A stretch of 64,000 bases of DNA, from contig NZ_JAVIZX010000001.1 in NCBI RefSeq assembly GCF_031453675.1, positions 2,378,001-2,442,000 of the forward strand, written 5' to 3'. A program made the position numbers and the translations under genes. The notes beneath the pieces are model-generated. The model saw only the letters and a list, made by a program, of their open reading frames with translations, was not told the DNA's origin and searched no databases. Shown piece by piece: positions 42,898 to 49,465 of the stretch (position 1 is its first letter; the number at the start of each line of letters is the position of its first letter). This stretch comes from Paracidovorax wautersii. Lineage in GTDB: Bacteria > Pseudomonadota > Gammaproteobacteria > Burkholderiales > Burkholderiaceae_C.

Positions 42898-44409
42898 ATG
42901 GAATTGTTTGACAACCTGGCGACTGGCTTCGGCGTCGCCTTCACCTTCCAGAACCTGATTTACTGCCTGATCGGCTGTATCTTGGGTACGCTGATCGGCG
43001 TGCTGCCGGGCATCGGCCCCGTGGCCACCATCGCCATGCTGCTGCCTGCCACGTACGCGCTGCCCCCCGTGGCTGCGCTGATCATGCTGGCCGGTATCTA
43101 TTACGGCGCGCAGTACGGCGGGTCGACCACCGCCATTCTGGTGAACCTACCGGGCGAGTCATCCTCAGTGGTGACCGTGATCGACGGCTACCAGATGGCG
43201 CGCAAGGGCCGGGCGGGCCCCGCGCTGGCGGCTGCCGGCATGGGCTCGTTCTTCGCCGGTTGCGTGGGCACGCTGATCCTGGCGGCCTTCGCTCCTCCGC
43301 TGACCGAGATCGCCTTCAAGTTCGGTCCTGCCGAATACTTCTCGCTGATGGTGCTGGGCCTGATCGGCGCCGTGGTGCTGGCTTCGGGCTCGCTGCTGAA
43401 GGCGGTTTCGATGATCGTGCTGGGCCTGCTGCTGGGCCTGGTCGGTACCGACGTGAACTCGGGCGTGGCCCGCTACAGCTTCGACATCCCTGAACTGACC
43501 GACGGCATCAACTTCGTCGTGATCGCCATGGGTGTGTTCGGCTACGGCGAAATCATCGCCAACCTGTCCAAGCCCGAAGAAGACCGTGAAGTCTTCACCG
43601 CCAAGGTGCAGGGCCTGTTCCCCACCAAGGAAGACTTCAAGCGCATGCTGCCTGCCGTGCTGCGTGGTACGGCCCTGGGCTGCTCCCTGGGTATCCTGCC
43701 TGGTGGTGGCGCGTTGCTGTCGGCTTTCGCCGCCTACACGATCGAGAAGAAGACCAAGCTGCATGCCGGCGAAGTCCCGTTCGGCAAGGGCAACATCCGC
43801 GGCGTGGCAGCTCCTGAAGCCGCCAACAACGCCGGTGCACAGACCTCCTTCATTCCGCTGCTGACGCTGGGCATTCCCCCCAACGCCGTGATGGCGCTGA
43901 TGGTGGGCGCCATGACGATCCACAACATCCAGCCTGGTCCCCAGGTGATGACGAGCAACCCCGAGCTGTTCTGGGGCCTGATCGCCTCGATGTGGCTGGG
44001 CAACGCGATGCTGATCATCCTGAACCTGCCGCTGATCGGCATGTGGATCAAGCTGCTGACCGTGCCTTACCGCTGGCTGTTCCCCTCCATCGTGCTGTTC
44101 TGCGCGGTGGGCGTGTACGGCACCAACAACAACACGTTCGACGTGTGGATGGTGGGCATCTTCGGTTTCGTCGGCTACGTGTTCTACAAGCTGGGCACCG
44201 AACCCGCACCGCTGCTGCTGGGCTTCATCCTGGGCCCGATGATGGAAGAGAACCTGCGCCGTGCGCTGCTGCTGTCGCGCGGCGACTGGAGCGTCTTCGT
44301 CACGCGTCCGATCTCCGCCGGTCTGCTGGCCGCCGCCGTGCTGCTGCTGGTCATCGTGCTGCTGCCTGCCGTGAGCAAGAAGCGCGAAGAGGCCTTCGTC
44401 GAAGACTGA
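42898..44409 (+). CDS. tctA: Tripartite tricarboxylate transporter large permease TctA
   Basis: This 503-residue permease has about 11-12 hydrophobic segments. Family motifs include GVLPGIGPVATIAMLLP, GAQYGGSTTAILVNLPGE and GILPGGGALLSAFAAYTIEK. It forms the transport channel with TctB and takes substrate from a TctC-type periplasmic protein, presumably encoded elsewhere. The substrate is likely a carboxylate but cannot be fixed from sequence. A strong terminator follows about 56 bp after the stop. Confidence 0.95.
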   Translation: MELFDNLATGFGVAFTFQNLIYCLIGCILGTLIGVLPGIGPVATIAMLLPATYALPPVAALIMLAGIYYGAQYGGSTTAILVNLPGESSSVVTVIDGYQMARKGRAGPALAAAGMGSFFAGCVGTLILAAFAPPLTEIAFKFGPAEYFSLMVLGLIGAVVLASGSLLKAVSMIVLGLLLGLVGTDVNSGVARYSFDIPELTDGINFVVIAMGVFGYGEIIANLSKPEEDREVFTAKVQGLFPTKEDFKRMLPAVLRGTALGCSLGILPGGGALLSAFAAYTIEKKTKLHAGEVPFGKGNIRGVAAPEAANNAGAQTSFIPLLTLGIPPNAVMALMVGAMTIHNIQPGPQVMTSNPELFWGLIASMWLGNAMLIILNLPLIGMWIKLLTVPYRWLFPSIVLFCAVGVYGTNNNTFDVWMVGIFGFVGYVFYKLGTEPAPLLLGFILGPMMEENLRRALLLSRGDWSVFVTRPISAGLLAAAVLLLVIVLLPAVSKKREEAFVED

Positions 44410-44464
44410 CGCCCCCCGGCCCCGCAGAAGGGGCGGCCTGTGCCGCGCCTTCTGCCGTGACCCC

Positions 44465-44498
44465 GCCAACGGCACCTTCGGGTGCCGTTGGCTTTTGT
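44465..44498 (+). terminator. Rho-independent terminator after tctBA
   Basis: The 12-bp perfect stem GCCAACGGCACC / GGTGCCGTTGGC closes on a TTCG tetraloop and is followed by TTTTGTG. It is about 55 bases after the tctA stop and clearly ends the tctBA transcript. Confidence 0.9.
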
Positions 44499-44628
44499 GC
44501 GCCCGGCGGTCGCGCCGGTGCCCGGGCTGGGGCACAATGCGGCGCCCCTGCAGGGCATGGCTCTTGCAGGTTCGGGGCTGCCGCCCCTGTCCGAATTTGA
44601 TCGCCCCTGCCTTCGCGCCCTTCCGCCC

Positions 44629-45933
44629 ATGCCGCTCGCCCACCACCAGCATCCCCGCCAGCACGCCCTGCGGGCGCAACTGCACAACGAGATCCACGCC
44701 CGCCCGCCGGAAGCCATGGGCGCGCCGCTGGCGATCTCGCATGTGGTGATGCTGGCCGACGCGGACCAGCGCGAGGCGAGCCGCGCGCACCTGGCCCGGC
44801 TGCTGCGCGACCACCACCAGGCCCAGCCGGACGCACAGAGCACGCACCTGCGCGTGGACCTGGGCGCTTTCCGCATCCGTTGGGAACTGCACACCGAATT
44901 CGTCTCCTGGACGTTCATGGTGCCGCTGGCCGACGACGGCTGGAACGACAGGGTCCCCGCCGGCGCCATCGGCCAAGTGCCGCTGGACTGGCTGGCGGCC
45001 TTGCCCGGCGAATGCCTGAGCAGCCTGCACCTGTGGGTGCTGTCGGCCCAGGCCCCGGGTGCCGGCACGCTGGTGCGCCGCATGCTGCACGACGACACGC
45101 TGGTCGCCTCCACCGTGGCCGGCGGGCACGGCGAGGCGTACACCGACTTCGCCATCCATGCCGACGGCTTTTCGCGCATGCTGCTGCTGGCCGGCAGCAT
45201 GACGCCGCGCCGCCTGGGCCGGCTGGTGCAGCGCCTGCTGGAGATCGAGACCTACCGCATGGCCGCGCTGCTGGGCCTGCCCGCCGCGCGCGAGGCGGGC
45301 GCCGCGCTGGCCTATGCCGAGCGCGAACTGGCGGCGCTGGCCGACGCCATCCGCACGGCCAACCGCGACGACGAGCCTGCGCTGCTGGACCGCCTGACGC
45401 GGCTGGCCGGCCAGGTCGAGGGGCAGTACGCCGCCACGCATTCGCGCTTTTCGGCCAGCAGTGCCTACTTCGAGCTGGTGGACCGGCGCATCCAGGACAT
45501 CGGTGAATCGCGCCTGGCCGGTATGCAGACCATCGGCGAGTTCATGGACCGCCGGCTGACGCCGGCGCGCAGCACCTGCGAATGGGCGGCGCGGCGGCAG
45601 AACGCGCTGTCGCAGCGCGTCTCCCGCATCAGCAATCTGCTGCGCACGCGTGTGGAGATCGAGCAGCAGCAGAGCAGCCAGGCGCTGCTGTCCGGCATGA
45701 ACCAGCGCCAGGACCTGCAGCTCAAGCTGCAGTCCACGGTGGAGGGCTTGTCGGTCGCCGCCATCACGTACTACATCGCCGGTCTGGTGAGCTACCTGGC
45801 CAAGGGGGCGCAGAAGCTGGGCTGGCCGCTGCAGCCGGAGACTACGGCCGCCATCGCCATTCCGGTCGTGGCGTTCAGCGTGTGGTGGTCGCTGCGGCGC
45901 ATGCACCGGCGCATGTTCTCGGGACGGCACTGA
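44629..45933 (+). CDS. DUF3422 family membrane protein
   Basis: This 434-residue protein of the DUF3422 family has a conserved N-terminus (HALRAQLHNEIHARPPEAM). The middle is rich in helices likely to form coiled coils (ATHSRFSASSAYFELVDRRI, then NLLRTRVEIEQQQSSQALL). Two C-terminal transmembrane segments lie at about 380-425 (AAITYYIAGLVSYLAKG and the AIPVVAFSVWWSL region). The family is usually called a conserved membrane-anchored protein, and its function is unknown. ATG 44629 matches the family start; the upstream frame overlaps the tctA terminator. Confidence 0.87.
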   Translation: MPLAHHQHPRQHALRAQLHNEIHARPPEAMGAPLAISHVVMLADADQREASRAHLARLLRDHHQAQPDAQSTHLRVDLGAFRIRWELHTEFVSWTFMVPLADDGWNDRVPAGAIGQVPLDWLAALPGECLSSLHLWVLSAQAPGAGTLVRRMLHDDTLVASTVAGGHGEAYTDFAIHADGFSRMLLLAGSMTPRRLGRLVQRLLEIETYRMAALLGLPAAREAGAALAYAERELAALADAIRTANRDDEPALLDRLTRLAGQVEGQYAATHSRFSASSAYFELVDRRIQDIGESRLAGMQTIGEFMDRRLTPARSTCEWAARRQNALSQRVSRISNLLRTRVEIEQQQSSQALLSGMNQRQDLQLKLQSTVEGLSVAAITYYIAGLVSYLAKGAQKLGWPLQPETTAAIAIPVVAFSVWWSLRRMHRRMFSGRH

Positions 45934-46253
45934 AAAGGGGGGAACGAACCCACCATGCCTGCTCGTTGTGCCGAAGCACGCCCCGTCTGCGTTGCAGATG
46001 CTGGCTACAGCCGGGGCCGCGGCCGCGCTTTGCGCCTTGATGGGCCGCTTTTGTTTTTGGCAGCCTGCCGGGCCACGCCGGATTCATTCACGCCTGCTGA
46101 CGGGCGGTGTACGGCCCTATGCGTGCCAGCCCGCGGCCATCGCGGGCGGCGGGGGCCGCCGCACTCAATGGCGACACACCGGCCGCGGCCTGCGTGCCAC
46201 ACTGGCAGGCCCCACACGTCCTGCCCACGAGGCGGGACCGGTTTTCTCAAGAA

Positions 46254-47192
46254 TTGCAGTCAAAATTGCCTCCAGCCCCATCGCAGCAAGCGCAAGCAGC
46301 TAGCAAAAGAGTAGCAATCGGCCTGGCCCTGGCCTTCTTCGGCGCCATCGCCTTCAGCGGCAAGGCCATCATCGTCAAGCTGGCCTACCGTCACGGCGTG
46401 GATGCGGTCACGCTCATCATGTACCGCATGCTGTTCGCCCTGCCCATCTTCGCCGTCATGGCCTGGTGGGCCAGTCGCGGCAAGCCGCCGCTCACCCGCA
46501 AGGACTGGGTGGGCATCGCCTGGCTGGGGGTCACGGGCTACTACCTGGCGAGCTTCCTGGACTTCGCCGGCCTGGCCTACATCAGCGCCAGCCTGGAGCG
46601 GCTCATCCTGTACCTCAACCCCACGCTGGTGGTGCTGCTCGGCTGGGCGATGTACGGGCGCGGCATCCGCTGGGGCCAGATGGCCGGCATGGCGATCAGC
46701 TACTGCGGGGTGATCCTGGTCTTCGGCCAGGAGGTGCACCTGCAGGGCCCCCACGTGGCCTGGGGCGTGCTGCTGGTGTTCCTGTCGGCCGTGAGCTACG
46801 CCATCTATCTGGTCTACAGCGGCGAGATGGTGCAGCGGCTGGGTTCGCTGCGCCTGGTGGGGCTGGCCACGACCGTGGCGTGCGTGTGCTGCCTGGTGCA
46901 GTTCGTGGTGCTGCGCCCGATGAGCGCGGCCGTGGTCGCGCCCGAGGTGCTCTGGCTGTCGCTGCTCAACGCCACGCTGTGCACGGCGGTGCCGGTGCTG
47001 ATGGTGATGATGGCCATCGAGCGCATCGGGCCCAGCATGGCCGCGCAGACGGGCATGGTCGGGCCGCTGTCGACCATCCTCATGGGCGTGTGGCTGCTGG
47101 ACGAGCCCTTCACGCTGTGGGTGGCGGCGGGCACGGCGCTGGTGATCTTCGGCATCTTCGTCTTCACGCGCCTGGCACGGCGGCCCGCCTGA
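46254..47192 (+). CDS. EamA/DMT-family transporter with R1-derived N-terminus
   Basis: This polytopic protein of about 312 residues has ten predicted helices in two EamA repeats (LALAFFGAIAFSGKAIIVKL, later NATLCTAVPVLMVMMAIERI and GPLSTILMGVWLLDE). Substrates of this family are small metabolites and cannot be predicted. The start is uncertain. The first solid family sequence is VAIGLALAFFGA, and everything from LPPAPSQQ to that point is encoded by repeat R1 copy 6. TTG 46254 or TTG 46266 are the best starts; no ATG is available in frame. The 320 bp before it show no gene. Confidence 0.82.
   Translation: MQSKLPPAPSQQAQAASKRVAIGLALAFFGAIAFSGKAIIVKLAYRHGVDAVTLIMYRMLFALPIFAVMAWWASRGKPPLTRKDWVGIAWLGVTGYYLASFLDFAGLAYISASLERLILYLNPTLVVLLGWAMYGRGIRWGQMAGMAISYCGVILVFGQEVHLQGPHVAWGVLLVFLSAVSYAIYLVYSGEMVQRLGSLRLVGLATTVACVCCLVQFVVLRPMSAAVVAPEVLWLSLLNATLCTAVPVLMVMMAIERIGPSMAAQTGMVGPLSTILMGVWLLDEPFTLWVAAGTALVIFGIFVFTRLARRPA
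46261..46319 (+). repeat. R1 repeat, copy 6, at the start of an EamA gene
   Basis: Plus-strand order: AAAATTGCCTCCAGC, then AAGCGC, then AGCTAGCAAAAGAGTAGCAA. It is the most divergent recognisable copy. It encodes the residues just before the first transmembrane helix of the transporter. Confidence 0.65.
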
Positions 47193-47370
47193 CGCGCGGG
47201 GCAGACAAACGGAGATGCCATCCGGCCGAGTCCGGGGCACGGCAGCGGCCCGCTGTGTCAGCGCACTTCCACAGTACGGAAAATCCGGCCCGCGGCGGGC
47301 TGCCGTCCACTATGATCGTTTGAGCATTGTCAATTGCGGTCCGGTGCGGGCCGCCACCACGGAGACATCG

Positions 47371-48201
47371 ATGGATTTGGGTATTGCCGGTAAATGGGCG
47401 CTGGTCTGCGGCGCCAGCAAGGGGCTGGGACTGGGCTGCGCCGAAGCGCTGGTGCGCGAGGGCGTCAACGTCGTCATCAACGCGCGCAACGCGGCGGCGC
47501 TGGAGCAAGCTGCTTCGCATTTGATAGCTGTATCCGCTGATGCAGACAGCGCTGCGGCCCGAAAAGGCTTGAAGCCTCAGGTGCTGACGGTGGCTGCCGA
47601 CATCACCACCGAGGCCGGCCGCGCCGCTGCCTTCTCGGTCGCGGGCGGGCCGGGCAAGGATTTCGACATCGTGGTCACCAATGCCGGTGGCCCGCCGCCC
47701 GGCGACTTCCGTGACTGGGACCGCGACGCCTGGGTGAAGGCGCTGGACGCCAACATGCTGACCCCCATCGAACTCATCCGCGCCACGGTGGACGGCATGG
47801 CCGCCCGCGGCTTCGGGCGCATCGTCAACATCACCTCCAGCGCGGTGAAGGCGCCCATCAACATCCTGGGCCTGTCCAACGGCGCGCGCAGCGGCCTGAC
47901 CGGATTCGTCGCCGGCGCGGCCCGCAGCGGCATCGCGTCCAAGGGCGTCACCGTCAACAACCTGCTGCCCGGCAAGTTCGACACCGACCGCCTGGCCAGC
48001 AACATCAAGACGAATGCCGACCAGTCGGGCAAGAGCATCGAAGAGGTGCGCCGCGCCCAGCAGGCCGCCATCCCGGCGGGCCGCTACGGCACGCCGCAGG
48101 AGTTCGGTGCGATCTGCGCCTTCCTGTGCAGCGTGCAGGCCGGCTACATGACGGGGCAGAACGTGCTGACGGACGGAGGGGCCTACCAGGGAACCTACTG
48201 A
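47371..48201 (+). CDS. SDR family protein with altered catalytic site and a repeat-derived insertion
   Basis: This 276-residue Rossmann-fold protein has cofactor loop CGASKGLGLG (about 13-22), VTNAGGPPPGDF near 110, RIVNITSSAVKAPI near 150 and YMTGQNVLTDGGAYQGTY at the end. The usual YxxxK site reads as LSNGA within LGLSNGARSGLTG, so the standard catalytic residues are absent, as in a known subgroup of SDRs. Residues about 45-68 (ASHLIAVSADADSAAARKG) are encoded by repeat R1 copy 7 and lengthen the loop before the TVAADIT strand. It follows the EamA gene by 178 bp. The substrate is unknown. Confidence 0.87.
   Translation: MDLGIAGKWALVCGASKGLGLGCAEALVREGVNVVINARNAAALEQAASHLIAVSADADSAAARKGLKPQVLTVAADITTEAGRAAAFSVAGGPGKDFDIVVTNAGGPPPGDFRDWDRDAWVKALDANMLTPIELIRATVDGMAARGFGRIVNITSSAVKAPINILGLSNGARSGLTGFVAGAARSGIASKGVTVNNLLPGKFDTDRLASNIKTNADQSGKSIEEVRRAQQAAIPAGRYGTPQEFGAICAFLCSVQAGYMTGQNVLTDGGAYQGTY
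47505..47576 (-). repeat. R1 repeat, copy 7, inside an SDR coding sequence
   Basis: Minus-strand order: TTCAAGCCTTTTCGGGCC, then CAGCGCTGTCTGCATCAGCG, then ACAGCTATCAAATGCGAAGC. The host frame stays open across the whole repeat. Together with copy 3 it defines a subgroup sharing AAGCCTTTTC.GGCC.CAGCGCT. Confidence 0.8.
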
Positions 48202-48304
48202 TCCCCGGTGTCACGTTGGCTGCCGCTGGCCCTCCACGGCGCGGCCGATGTGGTGAAGAATGAGCGCGGCGGGCCGCCGGCCCGCGTCGAAGGGTTGTCT
48301 TTAC

Positions 48305-49465
48305 ATGCCGATGCAACCACACCTCTTCCTCGTCCTGCGCAGGCTGTGCGTGGGGGCAGCCCTGCTCGTCCTGTCGGCCGGCATGGGGCCCGCGGCGGCG
48401 CAGACCGCGCCCACCGCCTCGCAGGCCATGCCAGCACGGCCGTCGGCCTCCCGTGCGGCCCCGGGGCCTGCGGCGGCCAGCCCCGCGCCCGTCCGGCTGC
48501 GGGTGGTCGGAGGGTTGGCGGCGATCACGCAATACACCCAGCTGGAGGGCCCCTTCTGGTCGCGCGACCTGGCCCAGTTGAGCGGCGGGCGCTACAGCGC
48601 CGACGTCGTACCGTTCGACCGGGCCGGCGTGCCCGGCATGGAGATGCTGCGCCTGCTGCAGCTGGGCGTCGTGCCGCTGGGCACCACGCTGATGAGTTCC
48701 CTGTCGGCCCAGTACCCGCAGTACACGGCCGCCGACCTGCCGGGTCTGAACCCCTCCATCGCCGCGCTGCGCGCCACGGTCGCCGCCACGCGGCCCTACC
48801 TGGAGAAGGTGCTGCGGGAAGAACACGACGTCGAGCTGCTGGCCATCTATACCTACCCCGCGCAGGTGCTGTTCTGCAAGCGCGCCATGGCGCAGCTGTC
48901 CGATCTGGCAGGCCGCCGCATCCGCGTGTCGTCGGCCGCCCAGGCGGACTTCATCGCCGCAGTGGGCGGGGTGCCCGTGCTGACCTCGTTCGCGCAGATG
49001 CGCAGCAGCCTGGAGTCGGGAGAGACCGAATGCGTCGTGACCGGGGCCATGTCCGGCAACACGCTGGGCTTGCACACCGTGACGACGCACCTTTATCCCA
49101 TGCCGCTGACCTGGGGCCTCGCGCTGTTCGGCGCCAACCGGGCGGCCTGGAACGCCATGCCGCCCGATCTGCGCCGCCTGCTGCGGGCCGAGCTGCCCAA
49201 GCTGGAGGCCGCCATCTGGGCCAGCGCCGAGCAGGAGACCGCCGAAGGCATTGCCTGCAATACCGGCACCTCGGCCTGCGCCCAGGGCAGCCGCGGCAGC
49301 ATGGTGCTGGTGCCCGTCTCGGCGGCGGACGACCGGCGCCGCCAGGCGCTGCTGCGCACGGCGGTGCTGCCGCGCTGGATGCGCCGCTGCACGGTCCGCT
49401 GCGCGGACGTCTGGGCCGCCACCATCGGCCCCGTACAGGGCATTGAAGCCCCGCGGCAGCCATGA
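48305..49465 (+). CDS. Periplasmic DctP-like solute-binding protein
   Basis: This 386-residue protein has a signal peptide ending near GPAAAQ, an Ala/Pro linker, and a DctP-type TRAP binding-protein fold (LRVVGGLAAITQYTQLEGPF, LGTTLMSSLSAQYPQYTAAD, RRIRVSSAAQADFIAAVGG). No TRAP permease genes are nearby. Instead its stop overlaps the start of a membrane GGDEF-EAL protein, which suggests it presents a ligand to that sensor rather than serving transport. The ATG at 48305 gives the usual signal-peptide start. The ligand is unknown. Confidence 0.83.
   Translation: MPMQPHLFLVLRRLCVGAALLVLSAGMGPAAAQTAPTASQAMPARPSASRAAPGPAAASPAPVRLRVVGGLAAITQYTQLEGPFWSRDLAQLSGGRYSADVVPFDRAGVPGMEMLRLLQLGVVPLGTTLMSSLSAQYPQYTAADLPGLNPSIAALRATVAATRPYLEKVLREEHDVELLAIYTYPAQVLFCKRAMAQLSDLAGRRIRVSSAAQADFIAAVGGVPVLTSFAQMRSSLESGETECVVTGAMSGNTLGLHTVTTHLYPMPLTWGLALFGANRAAWNAMPPDLRRLLRAELPKLEAAIWASAEQETAEGIACNTGTSACAQGSRGSMVLVPVSAADDRRRQALLRTAVLPRWMRRCTVRCADVWAATIGPVQGIEAPRQP

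Noticed and set aside
43165-45930. A 921-residue open frame on the minus strand across tctA and the DUF3422 gene
   Set aside because: It is a shadow of two well-supported plus-strand genes; its translation is low-complexity Gln/His/Arg-rich sequence with no domain.
45934-46253. Small ORFs in the gap between the DUF3422 gene and the EamA gene
   Set aside because: All are short, overlapping and of random composition; no gene is supported.
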